Source of the DNA: Pyxicephalus adspersus
Taxonomy: Eukaryota > Chordata > Amphibia > Anura > Pyxicephalidae
DNA: 64,000 nt
NCBI RefSeq assembly: GCF_032062135.1
Contig: NC_092859.1
Location: forward strand, 88,705,583-88,769,582
Direction: 5' to 3'
Each line of letters starts with the position of its first letter. The first letter of the stretch is position 1. The notes beneath the pieces are model-generated. The model did no database searches. It saw nothing but the letters and a program-made list of their open reading frames with translations, and had not been told where the DNA came from. The position numbers were made by a program, and so were the translations under genes. Positions 44,501 through 57,112 of this stretch are shown piece after piece.

Positions 44501-47500
44501 ACTGTACTTCTGTGATCATAGCAAGGGTAACAATGCTGTGAATATTTCTCCAGCCACAAATCTTTTTACAGGCAAGAGTGTTTAGTCGATTGCACCTGTA
44601 GAATCGAGAAGTGTAATGAGATTAATAATATTTGACTGGACATTCACTGACAATGGTTATTTGTCCAGAAATGCAGGAAAAAGAACCCTTTGAGGTGTGA
44701 GAAAAATATTTTGTGAGATAACATCCTTTAAGAGAAATAAAGGCTTACAATGACTAGATACTAAATGCACATCCTACTACTATGAGCCATTTTGAGAATA
44801 AAATGGTTAGTATTTGTCAAATATTGAAAACGGTATAAAATCTGCTGTGTCATAAGTCTTGTTCATATAGTAAATTATCGTCTGAGAAAAATGTTAAAGA
44901 TTATTTTAGCTGTTGCACAAAAATGTTTGCGATCTTCCAAGTCACATTGCTAAAAGACCTGCTAACAATTTCTGTTTCTAGTGGGAAGGATGCAGCAGGT
45001 GCTTCCCACTTGTCTTTCCACTTCCCTATCCATAAACATGGCTTTTTGTAATGCACTTATTTAACTGTTAGAAACAGTCACTAAAGATTGTTTCCAGCAA
45101 GAATAATTGTATGTCTGCACAGGACTTTTTATCCGTTGACACTAATGAAAGATGAATACCTCTTAATTTCTTTATATCTCTGCAGTCCATTTATGTAATT
45201 TCTAGTTGAAGGATAGGAATAATAGATACATTCGGTAGGAATGTAGGAGTAGGAGTTTAGGTGTGATAATCCCTATCATGATCTTTTCATCATTTTGTGT
45301 CTATAACATCTCGCAAAAAAGTGACCAAAGGAGTGTACCACTTAAACAAATGAATGACTTTTTCTGTATTTGTTTTTAGGTGGTACTTAGTCCAGTAAAT
45401 GAATGCTCCAAACCTGAATAAGTTCTTTTGTGATTTTACCATGTTGATCTTTACAAACATTTTTTGAAGGTAAAATGCTGAAGTGGCAGGCAGATTTAAT
45501 GAAGAGGCAATTGATGTTGGAGACACAAGCATTCAAGATGCAATCCTCCTTAAACAAGTGATACTTGAATAGATGGGCTTGCAAATAACAGTGTTGCACT
45601 AATGTAGACAGGATAGGTTTTCAAACAGTTGTGCAAACATTGTCTGCTGCACATCATAACCAGCATTATACCTACTGTATTTACTGTATAAATAGGGCCA
45701 GATAGACAATTTACAGTAAAAAAAAAAAAAGTATAATTGTAATGATGAAAACAGAAACAAAACATTCATTTTTACATAGAGAAATAAGCCTTCACTTTGG
45801 TGGCCAACAAAAAGTGCCTTCCTACAAATGTGGTCAGAAAGGTGTAATAAGAAACTTACCTCATTTGTGTTTTTTGATCTTTAATGTGTCCATTATATCT
45901 TGTCTGCCTGTCCTACCAAAGCTATAAAACTTGTAGAGCTATCATTTTAGGGTGAAAGCCTTGGTACCCAAGTACTATATTTCCTTTACAGCACTCTATT
46001 GGTACCAAACTAGTCAGCATTAAATAAAATTGACTGACAATAGCTTAGAAGTTTGTGTTGTTCAATTGTCCTATCAAGTTTTTCACTAATTGTTTTTTTT
46101 TTTTGTCTAATATTTTATACCACTTCAATCTTTTTGTAATTCATATTATTCTAATAGTATTAGCGTCACCTTGCTTTACTTTTTTCAACTTTTTACTTTT
46201 AAAATGTTTATGAATTTCCTTCTAAAGTAACCTTTGTGTATTGACTTTTTGCTTGTTTAATTTCATTTTTATAGGTCTGTAACTCTCCAAAGGTAAGTGC
46301 TCCTTCAGAATTGTATTAATTTTAAAGGACATTTTGATATATATATTAGTTTAGTCCTACGTATAAATGATTTATCAATCAAAAACTTTTCACAGAAACG
46401 CTATATTTTTGTGTTCCACTTCTGTGACAAATATTTTCTCAGTCTACATGTTGTACACTGATATGTATGTTAAAGGGAGTAGTAAGATTTAAGAAATCTT
46501 TACACATCAGTTTTGTTGCAGGTTTCAATGACCAGTTTGACTAACGGACATTTGAAAGGCGTGTTTTGTGTGTATTTTGTTCCTTTCACAAACCTTCTGT
46601 TATCTACAGCCACCTTTCAATCTGTCTGCATTGTAATTCTGGGCAACAATATGTTATGTCCATTGTGAGGGTTTCTTAACAATTCCTCCTAAGTAAAAAA
46701 AAAAATGTTTTTCTTTTTAAATATAAAAAATGCTTCCTTAAATATATATATTATAATATAAGTGCCCGGAACACATTTTTAACCCATTAGTGGATGTGCT
46801 TTTTTTTTAATATATAAAAAAAATTATAATTATATACAGTGCTGACTTAAGCCATCCTAGGATGAAGATTCCTTCATAGATTCTGCTTCTAGTAGGTTCC
46901 ATTCTACACCATTGTCTGCATGTTGCTCCATTATTTAGAAAGGGCTCTGTCACTGTTCATGGTTTTAAAGGCTCTCCACAGACACTCTGACTGCTTACAC
47001 ACACTGCCCCCCTTGGTCTACTTGAGAGCACAATTTTTAGTTTTCATTTATTGGGCTAGGTGTTTACTTTTCTTTTTTATAACTCCCACAGCACCAATAT
47101 GCTTTATTGCTAAAAAAGCCAAACATTGTACTTATAAGATGTACACAAACACTGTGCACAGGTAACAAAGCATACAATGTGTCTAATGTCCACATGGGAC
47201 TATATAAAGACCTGTAACCTGAAATGGGGAGAAATACACGTTTCTAGCAGGTTATAAAAAGGGGAGGGCAATTATTTTTAACCTTTACCTAAATTTTATT
47301 TTTTAAGCTTACAAGGCATATGCTTATTCTTTACCTTAACATTGCAGCTTTGATATCTCCCCTGTCAAAAATGTCCCGTGAAAAATGTATTTTCTGGCTC
47401 CCATCACTGACATCATTTTCTGGGCAGATTGATTTGCTTCTGCCAATTTATTGAGTGTGTACCTTATAGTTTGTGCACATTTGCACAGATATCAGTAAGT

Positions 47501-47539
47501 AATAGCTTTCTTTCACTGCCATCATCTTCCTGCTTTGCT
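41546..47539. other. Intergenic, no gene recognised
   Basis: Long AT-rich stretch with only short unconvincing frames. A hAT-like right end (GTTTGCCGACCCCTGC, about 42846-42861) lacks an identifiable left end. Poly-A/T tracts occur near 45720, 46096 and 46800. Confidence 0.35.
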
Positions 47540-49870
47540 GATATGAGCAGTTGTCGTATCTTAGTGGTACTGATGGGACAGTGCTATTGATGGGTGCTTT
47601 TTAACTACCCTAACATTAGCTGGGATAATGGCACTGCAGGTACAGCAAAAGGGTGGAAATTTATGAATTTAATACAAGGTAATCATATGGTACAATCTAT
47701 AGAAGCCCGCACTAGAAATTATACTTCTGGACCTCGTTTTTACTATCTATACAGAGCTTATAAAAAGGAAACAAAATAGTTAAGATAAAAACATTACATT
47801 TTAAAAGAGCAACTTTTCCATTGTTAAGGGAGGCTCTCTAATTTGGACTAGGAGGGAATATTGTCCTCAAATTACACAGAACAGAAGTGGGAATGTTCTA
47901 CATAACAAGTTTGTTCTACATAACACTGAAAAATATATTGCAGTGGGTAATAAGTGGCTCACAACTAATGTTAAAAAAAGAGCCATAAAGAAAAGTACAT
48001 TAGAAAAAAATAAAAATGATCACCATTTGAAAATGATAAAGAATATACCAAAAGACAAAAAATGGAAATCAAATGTGCAAAACTTCAAAATGAAAGATTG
48101 CAAACAAAAGTAAGGCAACCCTCAATTTTTTAAAAATATATTAAGAGCAAATCTGATCTGATCATGTAGGCCTTTTAAAGAATGTCTCAGGGCTGATACC
48201 TGAGGATAAAGAAAAGGAAGAGTTACTAAACAGTTTTTTTTTTCCAAATAGCAATATCACGGCCTTAAATGAGCCATTGACTCAAAATTGAAATGATTGA
48301 GCAACAGTTGGATAAAATTATGGTTGATAAAGCACCATTATCTAATGGATTACATCCACATGTCCTCAAAGAGCTGAGCTCAGTTATTTCAAAGCCATTG
48401 TTTTTAATTTTTAGAGACTCTTTATCTTTAATCACAGGCATGGTATAAATGAGGTCAATGTAGTCTCTATCTTTAGAACGGGAGCAAAGTCATTACCAAG
48501 TAACTACAGATTGTTGAGTTTACCTTCTTTAGTTGGAAAGATCCAAAAGAGGTAGATAAAGAACCAGATAGAGGAGATTATCATGGATTCAAGAAAGATT
48601 GAAGTTGTCAAACAAATTTACTCTTTTTATGAGCTAGTAAGTAAACAGGTAGACAGTGGAGTAGCAGTTGATATAATGTACTTGGTCTTTGCAAAACCTT
48701 TTGATACGTTACCCTACAGATGGGTAATGTGCAAATTAGGGTCTGTAGGTTTATAAAATTCAATCTGTAAATGGATCCAGACAGTAGTGATTAATGATTC
48801 ATACTCTGCCTAGTCTAAGGTATTGGTGATGTACCTTGGGGTTCAGTCTTAGGACCATTATTGTTCAACATCTTTATAAATGATAGAGTTTGGGGATACA
48901 AGTACCATTTCTGTCTTTTTCAGGTGACACCAAACTATGTGATGGAATTAAGTCCATACAGGATGTCTATAATCTACAAGCAGACCTGGATGTACTGTTT
49001 GAATAAGCAGCCAAGTGGCAAATGACATTTAATATTGATAAATGAAAAGTCATGCACTTGAGGGCTAACAACATGAATGCTTCATACGATCTAGAGGGAA
49101 TACATTTGGGGCAGTCAGAAATGGAAAAGGATTCTAGTAGATCATAGACCTAATAGTAGCATGCAATACCAAGCTGTAATTTCTAAAGCTAGTAAAGTAT
49201 TTTTTTGTATTAAAAAAGGAATAGACTGCAGAAATCGAGACATAATCCTGCCCCTGTACAAAGCATTGTTAAGACCACTTCTGGAATATGCAGTCCCGTT
49301 TTGAGTACCAGTTCACAAAAAGGATATTTTGGAACTGGAGAGAAAAGGAATGGAGGAGCTCAGCTATGAGGAGAGATTAGCAGAACTGCATCTATTCTCC
49401 CTTAAGAACACATGGTAAAGGGGGGATTTGATCTCCCTGTATAATTAATAAATGGTCCACTTAGAGAGCTCTCTTCCCAATTATTTACTTTAAGGGTATT
49501 ACAAAGGACAAGAGGACACTCTCTGCATCTTAGAGTGAAAGAAGTTTAATCTAGGAAGGGATTCTTCACTGTAAGGTCTGTGAAAATGTGGAATAGGCTC
49601 CCTCGGGAAGTAGTTTTAGCAACTACTATAGATTGCTTTAAGAAAAAGCTGGATGCTTTTCTAGAAGCACGGAATATAACTGGGTTTTAACACCACCCTT
49701 GATAACCAGAATATGTCAAGGGAACATCTGAAGGATCAGAATTTTTGTTCCCTATTGGAGAAAATTGAACTATGCTGTAAAATGTTTTTTGCCTTCCTCT
49801 GTTTATTTCCCTAGTGTTGAACTTGATGGACTTATGTCTTTTTTTCAACCTAACTGTGTAACTATGTAAC
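47540..49870 (+). pseudogene. Decayed non-LTR retrotransposon of the CR1/L2 group
   Basis: Ordered fragments of a LINE second frame are visible. The endonuclease piece FNYPNISWDNG lies near 47600. A linker, GPLKNVSGLIPEDKEKEELL, lies near 48170-48230. The reverse-transcriptase core VPWGSVLGPLLFNIFIND lies at about 48831-48884. The catalytic FADD box has become FSGD (48917-48928). Many stops and frameshifts interrupt it. The 3' end is TTGAACTTGATGGACTTATG ... CAACCTAACTGTGTAACTATGTAAC-like at 49816-49870, a recurrent frog LINE end. The copy is 5'-truncated; the 5' limit is approximate. Confidence 0.75.
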
Positions 49871-52353
49871 TTGGAAACCTGCATCACATGTGCATTGCAG
49901 CAGACATTCTTTTTAGATATTCCACTTTAAATGGGCAGAGACTAGTCACCGCGTTAGTGGATTATCAGGGTGAAGAATGTGCATAGCAAAATAATATAAC
50001 AGCATTTTAAGTTTGCTATCATACATCATCTGCTTCTTTATAGCATATTTGTGTTAAAAGTGATAATTCAGAAAAATCTATCCATTAATTAGAGAAATTT
50101 GCCTTTCTGAGAAGTAAAGGTAGAATAAAGGAATTTTCACAGGTGGTAAAAATGTTTTTAGTTGTGTCGGCATGGAACTGATTCTGTCTCTGTGGTTATT
50201 TCGGAAAGGTTTATTGGCCGAAGGCACAAGTCAGTTTTCCTAGCAGAGAACATGTATGAATCTTGCAGATCCTATAGATTAGGATTATTTGGTAAAAATT
50301 ACAGAAGCCACCTGATGGTATAGGTCTGTCATAATATGTTAAAGAATGGATTTGCTTAGATTAGGTATATCTGTGCTAAATTCCATTTTCAAGTGCAAAA
50401 GTCTTCTGAAGAGGCCAAAATGCATGACTTTATGGCAGTAAGGCAGCTCAGATTAAATAACCCCAGTTTTGTTCAAACAAGCATGATTTTTGTGGTGCAG
50501 TTGCTTTCTCATGCCATTGAAGTGCTTCCTCAGGTGAAATGCTTCATTTAGCATGGCAACCTAATAGAGTAATATTGGAGGCAGCAGTGAACTGTTTATT
50601 ACTGCTGCCTGCTGTCAAACGTGCTGCTTCTTTAAGAACCAGTGCAGCGGTGTAGGCAGCCAAATGGCTGGATTTTAGTTACCTTGAGGACACGCAGTGA
50701 ATCTTTGCTTTGCAAAAATTACCTTATAACAAAGGGTTCCCAGAGCACTATGGTGTTTAATGTAAAGAGAGCAAATCAGTAAACCTCAGATTGAACCCAA
50801 TGGAAGTTGTGGGGATGGTGAATCACTGTTCTAATTTTTTTTCACCTCTATGTGTAAAATTATGTTTCAATTTTTAGATTCTAAAATATAGGCATATTTA
50901 AAATATTGCAGTAGAAAATGTATAAAAAAGGGAATATATTAACATATACTGTATTTCATATTAACTTGACTAAAAAAGAAATCAAATATGGTTTACAAAT
51001 CAAACCATTTTAGTAAAATAATCTTTAATAAGAAAGAATAAGAAGTAGGTTATAAAGTATGCCATAACAATGTTTATAGAGATCCCCCTCAAATGGCTAC
51101 AATGTAGCAAAATATGCAATATTGTGGAAAGAACATTTTCAGTATTTTCTCTTCTTTGAAGTTGACTGCAGCTACAAAATATGAAATTGCCTTGAACATT
51201 CTGTTTAATTTGATTATTATTACTTAACTATCAAGGCAAAGTAAAACAATGTGAAAATAGCAAATCAGGCAGCCCACTGTTTTAAAGAAAACCTTTCAAT
51301 TCAATGAAAATTAATTAAAACCAAAACAATATATCAACTGTGCAAATGTAAAACATGTTAATTAAAGCTGCAATATAATTAAAATTTAAAAATCAAAAAG
51401 GACAAAAAAGTAAAATGTACAATAACACTAGGAATTAATCATAGTTTTATATTTACTGTAAATAAAATATTTAAAACAATTATGCAGATAATGAGGTTCG
51501 TATAAGCTACCCATGAATATTAAGATATTTTATAATCCCTCACTTGCTCACCAAAACAACCATGCTAACCATAAAAATTGAATAGTTTGGAAAATTGGAC
51601 AACTGCTCGGCACACAAAAATACACATTTGTATCCTTTGAGGGTCCATTTTTGTGGCTCTCCAAGAACATTCATGGCACATTGATAGCTGCTGAGGCCAA
51701 ATAAAGAACACAATTGTTAGTTTTTCTTGTTCCAAACCTTTTGCCTTCTATGCCGGGGAACCATAAAACCTATTTAGTAATTGTCTGATCTTGCTTAAAC
51801 AGCAGATATTAAACTTTCTGTCCAAGGATGTCTTTAAGCCAGCGCAAAACACACTGTTTTGAGTTATTTTAACCTTTTGTCCCTCATATAGGACTTATGT
51901 GTGTAGAGAGGTCATGATTGACAGAGCATATGTCACACTTTATACCCTCAATTCTCATGGGGCTAACTAGGCTTTGTAAAAAGGTAATCTGTGCAATGTC
52001 AGCACCCACCCTGTGCTATTGTGCAGGTCAACGGTTGCTGTACTCATGAGCTGGCTGTGCTTCTGGTGAAGGGGAGGAGATGAAATGCAACTGATTGCCC
52101 GCACCTGTTGTCCTATGTTTTTTTTTTTTTTTCATAAACGGTTTATTATACATTCACAGAACCAAGATAATTAATAGGCAGGTACCTACATTAAATATTA
52201 ATAGAGAAAGGTGAAATTCTTTACTACATAATGGTGTTAAATTAATAAAAAATAGGTAAGAATACGCATCACTCTTGTGCGAATAATCAAATTGTAGGCT
52301 TGCAGAAACTAGTAAACAGGTGACATACTGTAAATACATGAAATCTACTACCC
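49871..52353. other. Intergenic, no gene recognised
   Basis: AT-rich sequence without recognisable coding or RNA genes. A patch at 50560-50650 (TACTGCTGCCTGCTGTCAAA) loosely resembles sequence near 54880 and may be an old repeat. Confidence 0.35.
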
Positions 52354-52356
52354 TTA

Positions 52357-52469
52357 GGTTATGTACACACATCAGATGATTCTCGTCTGATTATCACTTC
52401 GTGGCTAGTATCAGACAGGATCCGGAAAGATTATTTCAAACGACAAAAGCCTAACGTGTGTACATACCC
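52357..52469. mobile_element. Short Harbinger-like MITE (113 bp)
   Basis: The left end GGTTATGTACACAC and the right end (inward) GGGTATGTACACACG are inverted repeats flanked by TTA (52354-52356) and TCA (52470-52472). The family looks related to 40131-40664 through the TATGTACAC terminus. Confidence 0.6.
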
Positions 52470-52472
52470 TCA

Positions 52473-55014
52473 GTTTGCTATGGAATGTACATTTCCACAT
52501 CCAAATGTCAGCTAAGTAGTAGTGTGCCTAAAATAAAAACAAATATATTGTTATTAGGTTTACCAAACCACTGTTAATTTTATTTGCACATACCATATAG
52601 GAATAAAACCACAAGAAGTGCAACTGGTTTTGTGTCTGTAAAACCCCAATGTGCATTGTAATATACATACACAGATCTTTGTGCACATGCATGTGTTCGA
52701 GATTGAACACACTGGTGATTGGAATACAGATTCTATGTTTGATACTTGTATGCTGAGTGTTTAGTGCAATACTGTTTTTTTTATATACCATTTAACTTGG
52801 CACATGCACTAAAAAAGATGTCCATGTTAGTATTAATTTTAATGCATTTTTCATAAAAACTGTGCATTCCCTTTTTGTGCTGCAGCTTATAGGAGCAGAA
52901 GGCAATATGATGTATGCAGGAAGTAATTGTAAATGAGTTAATAAAGCATCTCCATCATCTTAATTGTCTTATATAGACAGGTATAGAAAATAATCAATCT
53001 TCTATTTCCATCATCTTCACCCTTCCACCCAGCTAATACATGTATGAATTTGACCACGGTAGAAGCTGGGACAATTCTTATTAAGAAATGTCATTTGCTA
53101 CAAGTCAATGCCTAGATAAACAATATAAAAAGGCATACACGTAAAATCAAGTCATGTACATGTCATAAACGGTATAGTGGTCCCAGCTGTTTCTGTGATC
53201 CTCTGTCATTTGTCTAATTCTCATTGCCATATATTACCCAATATTAGTTCTTCAAATATTGTATTTTCTATGATCCTAAGGAAGACAGACATATGACTCT
53301 ACACATTTGTTACCACAGTTACTGCAAGATACAGCTCAATGGTTTGAGAGTGTTGGGTCTGTGCATGTCTTGTTACATGCACCATGAAGCATAGAAAGAC
53401 CAAACTGATCCCAGAAGACGGTGTGAGTTTCTAAAGTCTATGTGCCCAGCTTTGCTTTTGTGTGTGTGTGTACAGTGCAGTTAAGTCTGAGTAAACTCTA
53501 ACTAAATAACATAAAACTAAAAAAATGGTTATCCACAATTATTTCACCCTTTGTTGCATCTCGATGGTCATGATTCCCTATAGACCATTTACAGCTACAT
53601 CATATACTTCTTGGCATTTCTCAGGGTGGGTTTCCTGATGGTGAAAATAGTAGACTGTGACTAAATAATGTGTTTAGAACAGTCATGTGTAATCTCCATT
53701 GGGAGACCTGTGACACTGCAGTACAAAAAGGAGACAAAAACACCCTATAATAGGAAAAGGCTGAACAAAGGCATTCATGAAAGCATCACCAGGTAATATT
53801 TTAATGAAAGCTGCTAATGTAAAAATATTGAAAAGGACTTTTGAAATAGCATAAGCACATTTGGTGTTGATGGGGGTCATGTGATTTATCATATGCAGCA
53901 GCACTGTCATAAAAGGAGGAGGGGTATTCTCTGCCTGCGTATGAATAAAATGTTTATAATTGTAATTCTGCATATTAAATGTGTTTAATTTACTAGTGGT
54001 TCTTTAATCTTCCGTGTTATGTACTGGACAAATCAAACTCTGCAATTCAACATTCTGCATAATGCTAAACACATGATATGTGATATTTTGTCTGATGTTT
54101 AAAAGACCTGAAAATACCTTATGCATGAGAAATGAGTATTAACGAAGACTTAAGATAACAATCTTTTATGCTGGTCTCATTAATCTTTCAGCATACTGAT
54201 ATAATGTATTCAGAAATAAGATGGTTGACTAAGAACTGGAAATAAACACTTTGTGCACAAACATATTGTAGTTTGCAGGTTATACAATTATGGTTTTTCT
54301 ACCCAGAGCAAGTCAATTGGTCACATTGTAACTCCTGTAAGGGCTTGCTGTGTTTTTCTTAATACATAATTATTTTATTTGTCTTTAGTGGTAATAAAAT
54401 ACTTTCCCATGACTGACCAGCATTTCAAAAGATCATTTATATGTATTTTCATATCCTTTGTTTCCTTTTCAGCATCAAAGAATAGTCAACTGCTCCAGAA
54501 TTTCCAAGAATCCTGCAGTTCCATATAAAAAAAAAAACAACAACAAAAAAACACTGCTTTCAACTGCAAGCTAATGCCTACCCAAGCATTTGCAAACAAT
54601 TGAAAAAGCCCAGCCGTTATCAACTGTTTCCAGGTGCCTATTGGCAGCCGCTTGGCATCTAGAAGCTGTACAATCTGTGCTAGTCTGAATATAGCCCTAA
54701 ATGAGTGATTGATTTACCACAAGGTAATGTTTGGTGATCACCACATTAACTGCTTAATAAGTATGCTAAAGGTTTAATTATAGAGCATTTTCTTTGTTTA
54801 CAAACATCAATAAGATACCAAGGAACCCTTTCATACTTTTGGCTTGTTGTTAGCCGCTCCCACCTGCCTCTCCAACTGCTATGCTGTCAAAAGCAGCATT
54901 TGACAACCACTTTGGCGGCAATTGAGTGCAGTTGTGGTTGCAGTGGGCTTCCTTCTCCAGAGGAGGAAAAGCATCCATGCAACCAAAATCAACTTGTTGC
55001 TTCCAGGACTCACA
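52473..55014. other. Intergenic, no gene recognised
   Basis: AT-rich with no credible exon. CAGCATTTGACAACCACTTT and neighbouring GC-richer sequence at 54850-55000 may be a short repeat. Confidence 0.35.
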
Positions 55015-55381
55015 TTAACCACCTGAGCGTTACACTGATTTCTAGATTTCTGTTCCAAAAGCGTCACAGGTTTTCATGAAATTTTTTTTTTTAAATTGTA
55101 GACCTGTAACTTACAGAAATATGTCCGAATAGGGTTCTAGTAGATATCATGAATATAAAAAATGTTTGAAACACACAATCATGTAAAAAAAAAAAAAAAA
55201 AACTTTTAATAAAATTAAAGGAAAAACACAAAAATCAGCTTAAACAAGAACACATAAATAAATGAAAAATACTGAAAATGCGATAATTCGGTATAATGTA
55301 TAGTAATATATTTTTCTAAAACACCTCCCTAGTGTCCGTCACATACCTATAGACAAAACCACATAAATATATTTTCTATTA

Positions 55382-55429
55382 TTTTGTATTGGATTGGATA
55401 CAGGACTTTGTATTAAATCCAATACAAAA
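55382..55429. repeat. Inverted repeat, GTATTGGATT type
   Basis: TTTTGTATTGGATT (55382-55395) pairs exactly with AATCCAATACAAAA (55416-55429). Confidence 0.8.
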
Positions 55430-55802
55430 AATTTGAATTTTCCGCTACGACCCTCATCGACGGGCGCACGCACGCGCATCACCAGGAATCGCCGAGGGAC
55501 GCGTACGCAAATGCCGGGTATTCTAATTCCTTCCAAACTTCCATGCAAAAAGTGTTACATTTTTTGCATGGAAATTTATTTTGGATTGTAGGCTCTAATT
55601 CACCGAATTACCGCATAACTCACCAAAATATGTCCAAAATTTTATAAATTTAATAATTAAATTTTTTTTTTATAAAACATAAAAAAAACATAAAAAAAAA
55701 AAAAATCTTTAAAAAAAACTAAAAAAAGTTAAAAAAAAAAGTGTAAAATGTAATGTACAGTAGCATATATAATACAATTATATATATATTATATAAGGAT
55801 TT

Positions 55803-55851
55803 CTTTGTATTGAACTCAATACAGCTTTTTTGTATTGAGTTCAATACAAAG
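55803..55851. repeat. Perfect 21-bp inverted repeat
   Basis: The arms 55803-55823 and 55831-55851 are exact reverse complements separated by seven bases; the core arm is TGTATTGAGTTCAATACAA. Each arm is itself nearly palindromic (TGTATTGA/TCAATACA), so the structure is a palindrome of palindromes. Confidence 0.9.
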
Positions 55852-56086
55852 GAACTCAATGCAAAATTTTGAATTTGCCGCCCCGCCTCCCTCCCGCGCC
55901 GACGCATGCAGCGACGTCACCGGGAAACCCCGGTGATCGTCTCTGCACTCGCAGGCTGGACACCGAAGAGGACAGACGTGTCCGGAGGAGCGGAGGGAGA
56001 AGGTGAGTATTTTTTTTTTTTTTGTCCAGCGATCGACGATGGACAGGGAGAGGCACAGGGATAGGGACAGGGAGAGGAGGGAGAGG

Positions 56087-56144
56087 AAGCCGGCTGGCTT
56101 AGAAAAGAAAGCCAGCTGGCTTTCTCCTCTAAGCCGGCCGGCTT
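56087..56144. repeat. Nested palindromes AAGCCGGC / AAAGCCAGCTGGCTTT
   Basis: The outer arms AAGCCGGCTGGCTTAGA (56087-56103) and TCTAAGCCGGCCGGCTT (56128-56144) pair with one mismatch. The loop contains a perfect 16-base palindrome AAAGCCAGCTGGCTTT (56108-56123). Confidence 0.85.
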
Positions 56145-56167
56145 TTTCTTTTAAGGAGAGGGACACC

Positions 56168-56214
56168 CGACGCTGGAACATGGACCCGACGCTGGAACAC
56201 GGAACCGACGCTGG
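56168..56214. repeat. 19-bp tandem repeat, three copies
   Basis: CGACGCTGG recurs at 56168, 56187 and 56206, with the intervening AACATGGACC or AACACGGAAC. Confidence 0.85.
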
Positions 56215-56448
56215 ATTAGCACAGCGGGACCAGGTAAGTGGGGATTTTAGTGTAGGCGAAAAAATACGGGGTTATCCAAAAGAGCAAAAATATTTAGTGC
56301 GAGAAATTACGGGCTTAGCGGTTGGGGGGTTAAATGAGAGCAGTTAGGAGCGTGGGTTGAATATGCGGTACAACACTGTGGTCTGAAATGACCCCAAAAT
56401 GACTAACCACCTGACCTTTTTTTCCATTAGCTCAGTAGCCAGAGATAA

Positions 56449-56640
56449 TGGGCCTGTTTTATGAAAGCTCTCCAAGGCTGGAGAGGATAAACTTTCATCA
56501 GTAAAGCTGGGTGATCCAGCAAACTTGAAATGGATTTCTTTAAAGTCATTTGCTCTTCAATCCTGTACCAGATCCTTTCCAGGTTTGCTGGATCACTCAG
56601 GTTCACTGACAAGTGTATCCTCTCCAATAGCTTAAGCCAT
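56449..56640. mobile_element. Foldback MITE-like palindromic repeat (second copy)
   Basis: The left half GGGCCTGTTTTATGAAAGCT, CTCCAAGGCTGGAGAGGATA and GGGTGATCCAGCAAAC is mirrored by the right half GGTTTGCTGGATCACTCAGG and TATCCTCTCCAATAGCTTAA. It is a diverged relative of 36968-37180. A further scrap, AGTCTTGGAGAGCTTTAGCT, lies near 58350. Confidence 0.6.
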
Positions 56641-57064
56641 TATCTGTCCGTAGTTTGCAAATGTATCCCTCAGTCAGGACAGAAGCCAAAAATTTTCCAT
56701 ACATTTATAGTTCTAGTTATAAAAATCAGATTTGTCAAATGTCATTTAAAATCTTGCGAGAGCTTTTGTGTCTGTAAACGTGTATTACATATTTTGCTTC
56801 AGAATTTTTCTCAACATTTAGTACTTCCTCTCACTGATACATTCAATATACTGGATTTCAGTCTATTTAATAATAACCATAGACTGGCCAAAAGGTGCAG
56901 GGCCAGGTAAATGATAGAGGTCTCCTATATATGGGTTGTTTGCTTGGTTACCACCATGGGTCTAATAATCAGCCCCATTCTCTGTACAGTTTTAACTAAT
57001 GATGACCATTGATTTGATAATGGTTCTGTAGTTAGGTTACATTTGAGGGTTAGAATTAAGATTT

Positions 57065-57112
57065 AGGCTAGCTTTGAATTTTAGGCTAGCTTTGAATTTT
57101 AGGCTAAACAGG
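57065..57112. repeat. 18-bp tandem repeat
   Basis: AGGCTAGCTTTGAATTTT is repeated exactly at 57065-57082 and 57083-57100, with a partial third copy. Confidence 0.9.

Larger units (their letters stand above)
55019..56329. mobile_element. TTAA-flanked, palindrome-rich non-autonomous DNA element (piggyBac-like)
   Basis: TTAA lies at both edges (55015-55018 and 56330-56333), with similar inward ends: CCACCTGAGCGTTACACTG on the left and CCCCCCAACCGCTAAGCCCG on the right. TTAA target duplication is the hallmark of piggyBac. The 1311-bp element is unusual inside, with nested perfect palindromes, two CpG-rich halves with similar order (GAATTTTCCGC..., GAATTTGCCGC...), A/T tracts, three 19-bp units at 56168-56214, and two splice-donor consensus sequences. 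No transposase frame is visible. Confidence 0.6.

Noticed and set aside
55816..56347. Open frames of 66-121 codons in the palindrome-rich element, some Arg/Ser-rich
   Set aside because: They arise from purine-rich simple sequence and palindromes on both strands, with no transposase motif. Not counted as genes.
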